The notes beneath the pieces are model-generated. The model saw only the letters and a list, made by a program, of their open reading frames with translations, was not told the DNA's origin and did not search any database. A program made the translations under genes and the position numbers. From Grifola frondosa (Eukaryota > Basidiomycota > Agaricomycetes > Polyporales > Grifolaceae), in the NCBI GenBank assembly GCA_001683735.1, contig LUGG01000025.1, positions 372,001 through 436,000 on the forward strand: a DNA stretch of 64,000 nt, given 5' to 3'. Every line of letters begins with the position of its first letter. Position 1 is the stretch's first letter. Below, piece after piece: positions 43,200 through 57,486 of this stretch.

Positions 43200-44101
43200 A
43201 TGACGAGGACGGGTACGAGGACGAGCGCGGGCGCGAGGAGGAGGATGAGTAGGTGTTTTTTTTGGTGGACTGAATTGCGCATGTACTCTCTTGCTGAATT
43301 GATAGGAATACCAATATATATTACTGTGCTAAATACTACACTAATGGCTACAATAATACGGGAATGGTTAGTACCTGTAAGCCAATACTAGGACTGCCCG
43401 TATCGGTGGCGCTTCTGGCCGGACTTACCGGAGATCTTACCAACGCGTACCTGGTCAGTGCTCTATCTTATCTACATTTACCGTTCCTTACCGGACCGAG
43501 TGCTCTATTTTATGCGCGCTTGCAATTCCTTACCGGACCGAGCGCTCAATCTTGCAATTCCTTGCACTGCTTGTTGCATTGAGTGACAAGTGCCGGTCGC
43601 GCCGGGCGGTCTGGGCCAGGTACAACTAATCCCGGTCAGAAATGGTAAGTAAATTGGAGAATATAATGTATTACTAACTATATATTATTAGTACAGGTTT
43701 ATACGGTATTGTAAGGTGGGGGCTTTTTGCTGATGTGGATTCTTGAACGGGAATATATATCGCTACTAGCTAGGGTCCGGTCTCATGTGGGAAAGAATAT
43801 TGATTTACGCTGGTGCTGTTAAATTTTCAAACTTGCCGTTCATAAACTGCAGCACCCACGCGTGCTAAAGTGTAAAACGTACGGGGTCGCGACGCGATCC
43901 AAAGATGTGTCGATCGCGACGCGTAAATGACACGGTCACGGGATCGTGAGGGGATGACGTCAGCAGTCAGGACCCAGCGTGTCGTCATCAGGGATCTGCT
44001 TCGAAGAAAAGGCGAGGCGCGTTCGAACGTCTTCACTTCTCCCACTCAACAACACAGACCCCTCGTCTCTTCACATCCACCTCCACTGCAATAACTACAC
44101 C
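43200..44101. other. Intergenic with a short direct repeat
   Basis: No gene is seen. Two copies of ttccttaccggaccgag (about 43484 and 43526) are spaced about 42 bp apart, with a partial third (ttgcaattccttgca). The right part, immediately before 44102, is the promoter of the mitochondrial-type gene. No TATA box is clear. Confidence 0.5.
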
Positions 44102-44848
44102 ATGTCCATGCTGCGCACACAGACAATCCGCACCCTTGCCTCCTCGTCCCACGCCTCCCCGGCCCTTGCGCGCGCGGCTCTCCTAGTAAGTCATTCGTGC
44201 GACACCCCTGCATCCTCTGCTCACGCACGCCCAGCGCACCCGCACGCTCGCCACAGCGCCAGACCCGACGAAGCCCACGGATTCGCCCAAGCCCTCCCGA
44301 AGAAAAACAGCAACATCATTGTCTGGCTCGCCGCCGGCCGCCGTGTGCATCGGTGGGTGGTACTACATGCAGGACCGCGCGCCAGACCGCTACGCGCAGC
44401 GCAAAGCCGCGGAGGAGCAGGTCAGTGTGAAGGCGGCCGAGCTGTCTGAAGCGGGAAAGCGCACCGCGACTGAGGCGGTGCGCGAGGGCGAGCAGCGGTA
44501 TGGAGAGCTCAAGGTGCGTCGCCTGCCCGCCCATACGGGTCGGTTTTGATCGCGTGCCGCGAAGGCGTCTGGCATGGACAAGCTCACTCAGGCCGTGCAC
44601 AGGCTGGTGCAGCCGTGCACGATGCACAATCGACCGCTGTGCGCGAGCTCGACGCTGCGAAGGCGTCTGCAGCGAGCACATACGCTACCGCGACGACACG
44701 CGTCGGGGATGCTGCACACAGAGTAGAGCAGAAGTACGAGGATGCCGCGCACAAGGTCGAGAAGACCGCGCAGGGCTGGGGCGCTTGGCTCGGCAGCTGG
44801 TTCGGATATGGCAAGAGTAAAGCGGATGACACGAAGAAAACCGATTAG
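44102..44848 (+). CDS. Small mitochondrial-type single-pass protein with Ala/Glu-rich helix
   Basis: Starts MSMLRTQTIRTLASSSHASP, an Arg/Ser/Ala-rich, acid-free leader typical of mitochondrial import signals. After an intron beginning gtaagt, RTLATAPDPTKP follows. A hydrophobic segment NSNIIVWLAAG…AVCIGGWYYM is read by allowing two compensating one-base losses (near 44300 and 44340), giving one membrane span. The rest is a long Ala/Glu/Lys-rich amphipathic helix with DAAHRVEQKYEDAAHKVEKT repeats reminiscent of LEA/apolipoprotein-like proteins. It ends GYGKSKADDTKKTD at 44848. A third frame slip is near 44590. Probable inner-membrane protein. The specific function is not recognised. Confidence 0.6.
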
Positions 44849-44849
44849 A

Positions 44850-45299
44850 AGGAGGCAGCATACATGATCTTGTTTGCGCTTTCAGCACATATCATGACAG
44901 GGCATCGTTAGGGTGCCCATATTGACTGGAAAGGAGCCGGACGAATCTATGCCACTAACTACTATTCACAGGTCAAAACACCGTGTGGCGTATGTGTATC
45001 AATTATAAGCAGAATATTTGTTATCCCTATTCATTCGTTTGTCAATATTGCAACGCCCGTTGCCACTGGACGTGCCCAAAAAGAGCCAAATATATGCCAG
45101 ATGTGGAAGCAGCGATCGGGTCCGGCTTCTGATTGTCGTTGATCGCGCCAGGCCTCCTAAGTGGAGACGTAACCGGGAAAGAAAAGTTCAATGTCGACAG
45201 TCCCGAGTTAACGCGCAAATAAATTGAGAGCAGATAGTATACACGACAAAAGCCACTTGCGTCTGGTCACGCCGCCCTCTCCAGCGGGAAGCCCGCGTT
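44850..45299. other. Intergenic between convergent genes
   Basis: 3' flanks of the mitochondrial-type gene and of the sedolisin gene. No ORF or structure of note. Confidence 0.55.
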
Positions 45300-47403
45300 T
45301 TAGCTGACGATTGCCAACAGCTTATTAAAATCCGGTGTGCCAAGCCCAGTAACCTGGACCCATCACCTCATTAGCAAAATCTTGCCATATATATGAAACA
45401 ACACATACCGGATCCCATCCAGTAGCAGCGGGGAAGCCGTTCGTCCCGCAACCAGGGTTGCTGCCCGAGGTGATATCCGTAAGCGCGGCCAGGCCAGAGC
45501 TGTACAGCATGGGGTTGAGAAATCCGAGCGTCGCCCCGCCCGCCGCGACGAGGCGGTCGTTGATCAGCGCGATCAGGCTCGCGAATGTCGGGCTCGACGC
45601 GCTCGTGCCAAACACGGGCGACACCTTCCCGCCGATGTTCACCTGGAAGAACGAACCCGCCGCGGCGACGTCCGGGTACGCGCGTCCCGTCGCGTTGAAC
45701 AGGCCCGCGTTGGTCGTGCCGAGCGTGGAGAGGTAGCCTGAGACAGCCGTGCTCTGGTACGCTGGGGCCGCGAAGATGTTCGAGAAGCCGCCGGCTGAGA
45801 AGGATGCGGCGGTCTCGGGGTTGACGCCCTGCGTTGCGCCGACGGACGTTACGCTGCGCGGGAATCAGAGGGAGAATAATGATCGAAATGGGGAGGTGCT
45901 CACAAGGGGCAGCCCGACGGGAAGGTGGGCAAGAAGGTGGTGCAGGAGTTGGTGCTCTGGACACCAGAAACTCCGCCGTCCCCGAGGCGAAGAGGATGGA
46001 GGTACGCGGACAACCCAGCTGAGCATACGCATTGCAGAGGTTGCTATACGCGTACAAGCACCGATATCAGTTATCGTAGGCAGTTAACCAGACTTCAAGA
46101 CGCACTTGGCTAAGCCGGAGTTGAATGAGCTCTCGTCGAAGCCGAAACTAGTCGTCAGGACTGCGGGAGGGGATGACTCGGCTAAGAGGCTGTTGATGAT
46201 ATCCAGGAAGCCGGCAAGACCATCCTGGTTATCACTGCCAACGGAGATAAACGTGACCGGGACGTTCGTGGCCATTCCGACAGTATATTGAACATCGAGG
46301 CTCTGTAATAGATGAGCTCAAATATCAGCACTGGTGACCGATTATGACCCATGTAACCCCACACGCACAGCTTCCACAGTGGGCTGACTCTGGTTATTTT
46401 GACCACCATCAAGCGTGGCGATGGCGAATGTTGTGTTGACGCCACTGTCGCTCGCGAGGTCCGGTCGGAATTGGGTCAAGAAGCTCTAAGTCATCCTTGA
46501 GCACAAGCGCACGGGCTGAAAGAAGTACGCTTACCTGCACGTCAGTCGAGCTGACAAACTGTTGCGAGAAGCTGCCGATAGCGAGCTGGTTGGACGAGAC
46601 TGTCGCTGGTGTGGTGGGAATGTTGTACAACGCTTGGAGACACGCAGGCGTGATCTCTGTGGCACAAGAATCTGGCGCCGACGAAGTCGAAGTTGCGCGG
46701 CGGCCGCGACGGCGTTGGGGAGGTGCAACAATTATAGGCCCGCTCGGAGGCGTAACGGGGAAACTAACCACATTCATGTCAACAACTGGATAGACGAGAT
46801 AAGCATAGCGGATTACGTTGTTGTGGGGTGGACGAAGTCCAAGTGGCCTTGCAGACTGGAAGGAATGGAATACGCCAATGTCCGGATAGCCGTGTTTCCC
46901 GAGTCAGCGTGGGTGTACAAAGAGAAATTCGCGTTGAGCATCTGGTTGGCCTTGCTAACGGGGACCTCGATAGCAAGCCAGTCGCCGGCAGGGGAAAGTG
47001 TCTGCGCGGTCACCCCGCTGTTGTTTAGCCATGCATTCACGGCGTCGACGCTCTCAGGCTTCGGAGCCACGAATTTCTCGACCTGGTGACAAAGATAAGA
47101 TGTCAATGCAAGATAACGAAAACATGTATTGTCAAGGTGGCATACTTCCGACTTGGACAGATGTTGGCGGTAGTTTGCGCTGGAGGGATCACTGACGTCG
47201 TACAGAGCAGTCTCCAGGCCAGAAGGATCACTCTGGACAAGGGCGATGCGCAGCTTGAGCATTGTCTCAGGAGCAGGAGACCCACTGAGTTGATAACCAT
47301 GAGGGGCACTGTCCCGTGCTTCATGAACAGAATAATGATGTGTAGTGGGCCTGCCCAGGGCGATCGCAAAGAGAGAAACAAAAAGCAGACCGGCTGCAAC
47401 CAT
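45300..47403 (-). CDS. Secreted sedolisin-type serine protease (tripeptidyl-peptidase, S53)
   Basis: Starts at 47403 with a signal peptide (VAAGLLFVSLFAIALG), then the pro-domain (RIALVQSDPSGLETALYDVS, HLSKSEVEKFVAPK). The mature domain includes VLTTSFGFDE, CNAYAQLG and an oxyanion-type SGDGG segment, restored by one base at the C-run 45980-45983. The catalytic Ser lies in FGTSASSPTFASLIALIND, followed by GFLNPMLYS, GCGTNGFPAATGWDP and GTPDFNKLLAIVS with the stop at 45300-45302. The C-terminal Ca-site region is intact. The exact catalytic Glu was not pinned down. Introns are short and numerous. It acts outside the cell at acid pH in this family, releasing tripeptides from proteins. Confidence 0.87.
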
Positions 47404-48649
47404 TCTGTATAAAACAGATGTAAGTTAAAAAAGAAAGTGATCACAAGGGCCCTAGGGTGAGAGGAAGGACATTCATCATAGATTGTGATCTGTCCTCTAT
47501 ATAGCGCATGCGCTGGAAATAAAGGCATCTAAATGGAGAGCTTACCGCAGGCACGGTTGCACGAGAGACAACGATCATCACAGCCAAGCCGCAGGCCGGA
47601 CATTTCAATCACCACGCGCGGTCAAACCGGTGAAGAAGTTCAGTGATTCTGAGTCGGCTAGTGTCAACTTGGTGAGCGGACCGTCCGGCGGGCCCACAAG
47701 TCGGGGAGACTTTCAAACGGAGCGACTTCGTGCATATGTATGACTGAGTATTTCCATGGTTCACCCAACTCCGAGCTGCTGTCGGAGGCTATGGACGACC
47801 GAAGATATTTGATCCCAGCTCCGATACATGATGGTTGCATCTCTGTTTAGCGCCACCGCGCATTGGCAGCGCATAGCAAGTGATTGGGCGACAGAAACAG
47901 AATACTGTATGCCTCAATCAATGCGCAAACGCATGGCTGTCTGAAGGATACGTTAGAGTGGAAGCAAGGATCAGATAAATGGAATACCATATCTACCGGC
48001 CTTACCAATTTTGCACCGTCCCTCACAGGCCGCCTTGTTGCTATGCAAGTTCACCGCAGCCGGAACACCAAGGTACGAACTTCTTAGTTATTGGAAGTTA
48101 TCGTGAGAGATTCCATCAAGTCATCACGAGAAAAGAACTGGCCATCGATATTGGGCCTGAAAATGTTGAGGTGGAGAATGAATTCGAGGTCACGCAGCTT
48201 GAACCCGACTCAGTGGAAATATCCTCCGAGAGCAACTCTAGCTCGAAAAACTCCCATTGTTGCCATTGCAATAGAGTCATTAATTATATATATAGAGTAT
48301 CGGTGTCATTTGCTGTTCAGTGCACTGGAGTTCTCGAAGGGCATGGTTGCTGCTTAAGATCAGTTGCCGAGCGCGAATTCGGCGCATCTTCATCGGCCAC
48401 CGACATCCGACCTGCAATTGGGCACAGTTGTGAAAGCTGTGTATATTGCTACAGCTGTGTTTCAGTTCCAATCGACGTGGACAGATTTATCAGCTACGCC
48501 CACGCATTTAGATCAATTGTCTAGTCACTAAATAAACATGTACAAGTTCTGAACCACAGTTTGAATACATGCATGCAACGACCAAAACGTCCCAATACAT
48601 CTGGAGGACGGTTCAGCGGAATATATTCGAGAAAACTCTTTGACATCGC
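47404..48649. other. Intergenic, only weak open frames
   Basis: The first ~300 bp is the upstream region of the sedolisin gene. A plus-strand frame at about 48064-48524 includes RKELAIDIGPENVEVENEFE and a Cys-rich stretch with no recognised fold. I cannot support it as a gene. Confidence 0.4.
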
Positions 48650-49870
48650 TCAAGGGCGGACACGTTCACCTTTCGTCCAATCACCCCCATCTTGTACGTG
48701 CAAGAGGTTGCGAACTTCGAGTTCAGCAAATCTGTTACGCATCACCCATCGAAAGCTCTCCATATCAAGACCACCACGGCGCACGAAGATCACCTCCGTG
48801 AGGGCCCAGAGTCGGGCATAAGACAATATTGCCTCGATCTTTTGCCACTCAGAATGCTGCATCTGGGTGTCAAAGAGGATAGACACGTTGAAAACAATCC
48901 GCGAGAGGCGCGTGTTGGTAGATGCAACCTGCGAAAGGATAAAGGGTATCCAGCCCATGGCCTCCGATCGGTTGTCGATGACCGTAAACTCTAGGGAACG
49001 CAGTCGGGTATTGCGCGAGAAATCCACGTTATCACTTAGCCCTATATGCGACAGACAAGTTTGTCAGCGGAGCATAATCAGCCAATGATGGACTCACATT
49101 CAAGCACTGACGGCGGACATTCGAAGGCGCATCCGATCTTGAAATGAAGAAGGTCAGGACCTATGAGGGCGAGAAGTGTATCAACAGCGGGGACCTCCTG
49201 ATAGTCGACCCTAGGGAACTCGACTCTCCGAAGATGTGTGTGTATACGGGTGTGCCTGAAAAGACGGCAAATGTCTTTCAATGGGCAAAATGGCCCGATG
49301 GTCAAGCCAGTCAATCGAAGGGCTGTCCACCGCGGATTAATGCCCATGCCCTGGGGGATAGGGCTTTTTACCGAATCCAGAGAGAGCCTTGAGAGCCTTG
49401 GAAAGGAAAACACCAGGGCTTCGAGCATTCGGATGTGTGGAAAATTGGCCACCCGAAAGTGCAGACCCGTCACAGACGTGAACATGCGTATGTTCTGGAG
49501 AAAGGCGTCGTCTAGAGGAAGATCGTTCCAATTCACGCAATGGAACTGCAGCGTACGCAGCTCTACGAGGCAGTAAGCAAGCTGGTGCCACTGAGCGAAC
49601 CCAGGTCTGAGAGTCACGCCCCAAGGACGCAGCGTGGGCGTCGATGCACAACTCTCGTACTAGTTTCGCGATCCTGGGGGATGTGCGCATGAGGTCTCCG
49701 AATTTCCGTAGAGAACGTAAGTCAGTGAGAGTGACGGAGTTGAACAGTTGAAGTTGACTGGGGAAAAGCCACATGCGAGACGTCAATGAGCAAGCTCGTA
49801 AAGCATCAGGGTCATAGTAGAGGTATTCCATGATGTGATTGATGAGTTCGACAGCTAGAGAGGACGCCAT
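48650..49870 (-). CDS. F-box protein with leucine-rich C-terminus
   Basis: Starts MASSLAVELINHIMEYLYYD at 49870, an F-box of the short agaricomycete type (LAVELINHIMEYL, then LRACSLTSRMWLFPSQLQLF). Next come FGDLMRTSPRIAKLVRELCI and irregular Leu-rich segments (LFSFPRLSRLSLDS-like at about 49350; LRSLEFTVIDNR; LSYARLWALTEVIFVRRGGL), ending at TGA 48650-48652. One short intron lies near 49040-49100. A missing base at the C-run 49619-49622 breaks the frame between the F-box part and the LRR-like part. Such proteins recruit substrates to SCF ubiquitin ligases. The target is unknown. The family is highly expanded and fast-evolving in mushrooms. Confidence 0.78.
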
Positions 49871-49879
49871 TGTGAATGG

Positions 49880-50900
49880 ACTTGCGGTATTATCGAGTCA
49901 GTGTTTATCCCGAACGTGTACAGCGACGACATTCTCACTGAACTATCTCAAGAGTGAAGGGATGATTGAAGGACGGAATCAGGGCTGCCAGGAATTTATA
50001 CAAATCTTGAACAATAGGAAGTGGATTGTCGATCACAGACCCTCTCTGAAGCGATGTGATCGGTCAGCTTTCCCGTATTGCGCTAACATGGAAACACCAC
50101 GAACTCGGTTGATAAACAGGCGTCCACCTATGCGGTTTCAAACTTGAGGAAGAATATCTGATGCATAGAAAGACCCGGATCTAGAAGAGTGTATAAAAAT
50201 TTGCCTTGTAAGCGAGCTGCACGAGTTGCGGCCACATTGATCATGAGAACCCAATCAAGCACATCGGATAAGACAGTGGCACAACAACACAAAGAGGATA
50301 GCTGATTTGGGTTACGCGCTGTGGCTCAGAAGCCCTCCAGGAGAATGCAACGCCGCAGTTCAGAGTCACAAACATGATCCAATGCCGTAATTGTTAACAC
50401 AGCCTCAAGTGCAGGAACTACTCACATTTATTTATGAAAAACGACACTATGGTCGCTAGTCAGTCATTGGGATGAGCAAATGGACACGTAAAGTGCAGCG
50501 CCTGAGGAACTCGGATGCTGCCGTGGTTAGTTTCCGAAACTCTAGAGAAACTCATATTCCGGCTGCATGTTCGGTATGCTACACGCCTATGGGAATGCCC
50601 GTCGTTAACAATCATCAGTATCGTATACTTTGACGCAGTGGCACCCTGAGCAGTACGCCGAGGATGTGTGACCGAATAGATGTTAACATAACGTCCTGTC
50701 ACATGTGACATGTTGTCACGGTTTTTTCCCCGCTATCCGACACTTAATTCACTGACCCACAATTAATCGTCGACGCAAACGAAGAATGGCTATAATACAG
50801 GTACAGCGTATAGAGAGTAGATAGAAGAGCGCGGTATAGTGATAACGATACTCGGAGCCGTCTTTTGAGCTGCGACGCCTATGGTACTGCTCCGCTGACC
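49880..50900. other. Intergenic, nothing recognised
   Basis: Upstream of the F-box gene and downstream of the fumarate-reductase gene. Short ORFs on both strands lack any domain. No repeat is seen. Confidence 0.5.
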
Positions 50901-50901
50901 A

Positions 50902-53233
<2,332 letters not shown>

Positions 53234-53489
53234 AGCTTCAGGTGAATGTGGGTGATGGGGTGGAGGTAGAGCCGGATGCAGTACGCTTGCAAAAGAGAAC
53301 ATAGCTCTTATACCGTACCGGTCACCTGAATCACGCGAGTGACGGAAGCATGTGAATAATTGGCTTGTGGGCCGCTCTCCTCCGGACACTCGCCGCGTCT
53401 CAACTGATGCTCCCGTGCCCGAGGCAGCCTCTACAAATTCAATAAAAATACAACAATCTCCCGGCGGCGTGTGTCTCTTCTAGCAAATC

Positions 53490-54727
53490 TCATGTTCGCC
53501 CTCCGTCCTCCACTTCCTGAGACAACACCTCGCACACCTTCTCGACAGCGTCGCTCATGCTTGTCTCTAGCCCGTCGATCAGTATAAGCCCCGGTACGGC
53601 ACCGTTCGACCGGCCGTGCTCGACGTCGCCACCCTCCAGCATCCCGGCATGTGCGGCAACATATGCAGGCCAGACGATTTGCTCCCAGTAGTTGGGGGGA
53701 TCGCGCCATAGCGTTCCCTCTGGGTCGGATTGCACTCCGGAGAGCAAGTGCAGGTCATGGGTAGGTGGTTGGTGCGCGGCGAAAAGGTGGAGTTAGGGGG
53801 CGGTTTTAAAAGGGGTAGTCAATGAGGAAGAATGTTAGGATCCGTTCGGTCTAGGCGGGACATATGGGTTTGTGTGGCGTGTCTTACCTGCGGTGTGATA
53901 GCCATGTCTCTCATGGCGTCGCTGCCTGAGGACATCGTGCGGCACCCTCAGGAATACTCGTACATCTAGGTTATCTACAACTTCCTGTAACAATATGCCA
54001 TTGAGCATCGGTTGACAATCACATAGTTCGGTGAACACCTACCGCATTCCAGTACAACAAGAAGCCATCTACCATGACCCACACGACACACTCGCCTCGC
54101 TTGCGGTGTTCCTCATCTATCTGTGCAAAAGTATCTCTCCACCGCGTAAATATGGCATTGTCAATTGGGATATCTTTCTGCTCGTTTAGATGGTCGTGTG
54201 AGTAGTGCTCTGGCGGTATGATACCAGTGCGTTTGACCTGCGGATGGGATCAGAGACTGCTAAGTATCAGAATGGGAAAATGAGTGAATTGTGACACACC
54301 TCTTCCAACGACTTCACCATTCTCTTCCAGTCAATTGCTCCTTCAGCGCTATCCCAATCTTGCACCTTATATTCTGGATGTATGGGGATCAACTCTTGCG
54401 GCTAGAAGTAGACACACGGCTCGTGTGAATGGCTCGAGGACTAGCATCTAGCACGCACGGGAGCAAAGTCCTGGAAAGGAGAGCGCAAAGTCAGAACACT
54501 TCTTTATAAAGTGCAAGAAGCGAGCGGGGGGTGTGATCTGGAACGAGAAAGCATACATCTTGGTGAAGGATTACGCTTCCCGGAAGGATACGCCGAAGAT
54601 GCTTCGCTAGTGTTGTTTTCCCTGAGCACGTCGCTCCCCTTGCGAAACAATGAGTCTGATCACTGAATAACCGTCATTGTAAGGTATGAACTCACCCAAT
54701 GCCGACCAAGATCACGCGAGTCTTCAT
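53490..54727 (-). CDS. Nicotinamide riboside kinase-like enzyme
   Basis: P-loop kinase of the NRK/uridine kinase group; the family phosphorylates nicotinamide riboside to NMN in NAD salvage. ATG at 54727 gives MKTRVILVGIG, an intron falls inside the Walker A loop, then GATCSGKTTLAKHLRRILPG follows with SVILHQD. Later exons carry the substrate-region VQDWDSAEGAIDWKRMVKSL and DEEHRKRGECVVWVMVDGFL, then LDVRVFLRVPHDVLRQRRHE with the lid Arg residues, and DPPNYWEQIVWPAYVAAHAG. The stop is at 53490-53492. At about 250 residues it is near family length. It lies next to the fumarate reductase in the same direction, about 250 bp apart. The substrate is inferred from family resemblance only. Confidence 0.75.
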
Positions 54728-54729
54728 CG

Positions 54730-55031
54730 CAAACTTTTATGAGATCTTGAAACCGCAAACTAGCCTTGATCGCAAGGAATAAAATGGAATTGATTGGAAT
54801 GTAGAGTCCTGCAAACCAAAGGTGGTTAGCAGAAGAGCGCGCGAAGCGATCTGACTCGGTCAACACAACTTGAGGGATTCGTTGATCGAGATAAACTTAA
54901 GATTAGATTAGATCTTACAGTTGATAACCGCGTGGCATAATGTGGCGGCGTCTTTTGCGTAGTGCCACAGGGTGCCACTGGTAATTGACCACTGCTACTC
55001 AAGTTCTGCTTACAACTTCTTGTCTGCAGCA
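54730..55031. promoter_or_regulatory. Divergent promoter region
   Basis: About 300 bp between the start of the kinase (minus) and the start of the XRCC4-like gene (plus). No TATA box is clear. Expected to hold both promoters. Confidence 0.4.
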
Positions 55032-56182
55032 ATGGACACAGATTTTGATATATCGCACTTTATCACTCTAAATGAGCGCATACAAGTCATATATCAAGGC
55101 TCTTCGCGTTTCGTCCTACTGTCTTTAGTCGACGAGACCAGCTGGACCGTACACGTCGGACTGAGTGGAGCAGAAGGACGATGGTGGGGGGGAGCTGGTC
55201 AGAGAATGATTTCCGAAAGCTCATGGTGTGTATTCTCGTTTCATTGTTGACTCTGTAAGTCTGGCGTTGTCCTGACCACGCTCGTTGGCCGCCAGGGGTC
55301 GAATTCCACCTCTGACATGCTGGAGACGTTTGTCGATCAAGTTGCCGACGCATTCGTCGAAGGCGAGCTGTACATCAGAGACTGGAATGCAGAGAAGGGT
55401 GCTAATATCAATGTGTGGCTTCCGCCTCTTTGTTTCCTACATGCCTCTGGGCTGATACAGATTGGAGATGCAATAGCTGACTTTCGGCACGTCTTCAAGG
55501 ATGCTGATGAATATTCCTTTGGTCGAGCTTTCTCCTGAGGATGCGGCTTCATTCGCGACGAAGATGTTCACAGAAGTACATACTCAAACTTGAGATACTG
55601 CGTCACGCTGATGAGCAAACGATAGATCGCCCTTGAAGCACAGTCTCGGCATTGTTTTCTGCATCCAGAGGATGTGAAGCCTCCCCCTGTCTTAAGCCTA
55701 GGTTCGAACCAAGAATGTCCTCCATTCACCGACTAATTTGTGCCCTTAGGAGCGGCAGTTTGGCCAACCTTTTCGGAGCCAAGCTCGTCAAAACCGACCC
55801 CAAGGACACCAGTATCCCAGGAAGACATAAAAGCTCTTGCATCGCATCTGGCTAAGCAAAGGCAGCACATGTCTACAAGTACCACGAATGCGCCAGAGAA
55901 CAAATACAAACGGAAAGCTCAAGAAGCTGAAGAAGAAGTCAACGTATTGAAAGCGGAACTTGAGAAGACCCGCTTGCAACAGCAGCTCGCTGCGACGGAA
56001 TCTTCGAAGCTAATTTCAAGTACGTGAACTTGAACTTTTATAGCGGCTAGAGTGTTCATCTATCACTTGCAGGGACCAAACCACAGCCTGCTGTGGCTCG
56101 GCGTCAAGGGGCCTCCCTTGCAAACCCGACGAAGAAAGCACGCAGATATGAGGAACTCAAGTTCGACAGCGACGAGGACTGA
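55032..56182 (+). CDS. XRCC4-superfamily-like protein (candidate NHEJ factor)
   Basis: Candidate member of the XRCC4/XLF/PAXX family, which forms dimers through a head domain and a coiled coil and supports non-homologous end joining. The start MDTDFDISHFITLNERIQV is at 55032. The head has SSRFVLLSLVDETSWTVHV and, after one G is added to the seven-G run at 55186-55192, WWGGSWSENDF, which recalls the W-x-G-x-WSE motif of XRCC4. Next come SDMLETFVDQVADAFVEGEL, LTFGTSSRMLMNIPLVELSP, and a coiled coil (KYKRKAQEAEEEVNVLKAEL, EKTRLQQQLAATESSKL). The basic-acidic tail KKARRYEELKFDSDED ends at 56182. Five exons or more. The family call rests on fold order, not on strong identity. Confidence 0.5.
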
Positions 56183-56189
56183 AGATACT

Positions 56190-56890
56190 ATGACATGGTT
56201 CTTGTCCGTATTATTCGGTTCCGCGGTATGCTATTGCCTCTTTTTCAGTCATCGCCTTCGCGCTTGCTGGAATACTTGATTGATGTTGATCAATTTATTA
56301 ACAACATCCTCCGGATTGTCTCCTTGCAAGGGTTCTGCTATTCAAATGCTGCATGAGTATGTACGACCGGGGACATGCGGATGCTCATGTGGTCAGTCTC
56401 GGCATGAACTGTTTGTATCTTGGATACTTCCCAGGGTCGGGCATATACGTTCGTCGGATGATTGTTGCGCGGTTGTCGGGTAAAGTGCGTGTAGAACTGG
56501 ACGGCTGCGGTCCAGCTGCGGCGGATCACAATGAGCGCGAGTCTAAGGTTTGAGACAGGTGTACGATGTCAATGGACATTGTGAGGTTCTGCGCTCAACG
56601 AGCGCAGCTTCTATCGACTGCAACAACTGTCTCTCACATATTATGGCAACTGTGTGCCGTGCGATGAGGATTCTCGTAAATGTGAGCCGGCGAACGTGGT
56701 TGTTACAAGACGTAGCCAGAAGGCCAATTAGGCCTTCGTGTTAACTGCGCGTGTACGTGATCGGCAACTGCCGCGGGCCCTTCATTTACAGCGGAACAAG
56801 CACCGAGTACTCACCAGACTCCAGCCGGACACGTCAATCCGTCCACACCTTTCGCTCATTCTTTCTATCCACATCCTTCATCTTGCCAAC
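56190..56890. other. Intergenic, nothing recognised
   Basis: Short overlapping frames only. The right end contains the upstream region of the next gene. Confidence 0.5.
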
Positions 56891-56896
56891 ATTGAC

Positions 56897-57486
56897 ATGT
56901 CTTTCCACTCTATCCATGCGGGAATATCACCCACGTCTGCTGTGCAGGCAAAGGGCATCCCAGTCGAGTTGATGTTCCAACAAATCATGGATGTGGTTCA
57001 GAAGTCGGTGAGTCACTGCTGTCAGCTCTGGGGAAGTCCGTGACCAACCCAACTTATCGTTTAGCGTTTGGAATCTCGGAATTGCGCTCCGAGTGCCATG
57101 AGCTCAGGCAGGCGAATGCCAGTCTTGAACGCCAAGTCAAAGAAGGTCTGCAGGTGAGCATTCGTCGCAGCGAACGTCATGCATGTCTCGTTCAGCTTGC
57201 TATGCTGTTCTGGATTGGGCGACTTCGAGTGCGAATACTGCCACTATTGTCTCCATCACCGGAGGGCGAACGTTTTCGGACAACTCTGGCTTACAACGGA
57301 CGCATGCCGAAGTCCGTGTCCCATGTACTTACGCATCCAACAGTACAGCAATGGCTCGGGTGCTGGTACCCCAGGCTTCCGTACACCAGTCCCCGGAAGT
57401 CCACAGCTGCGCGCGAAATCACCCTTCCTATCCCGAACTCTATGCCTTGTCTGGCTGTTCCTTCAAGCCTCTACGTGCCGTCACCT
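56897..57486 (+). CDS. Coiled-coil exons, separate gene or N-terminus of the guanylyltransferase
   Basis: ATG 56897 starts MSFHSIHAGISPTSAVQAKG, continues VELMFQQIMDVVQKS to a gtgagt donor at 57009. The next exon holds a clear coiled coil, ISELRSECHELRQANASLER (about 57075-57150), before gtgagc. Beyond it, a Gly/Ser/Pro stretch (SNGSGAGTPGFRTPVPGSPQ) reads in one frame, while another open frame runs without a stop from about 57040 straight into the guanylyltransferase. I cannot decide between a separate short coiled-coil protein and a long N-terminal extension. One-base slips are likely here as in other genes. Confidence 0.4.

Noticed and set aside
45371..46057. 228-codon minus-strand frame rich in Arg/Pro
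   Set aside because: Out-of-frame reading of the sedolisin gene. The protease motifs lie in the neighbouring frame of the same strand, and the one-base loss at 45980-45983 explains the mix.
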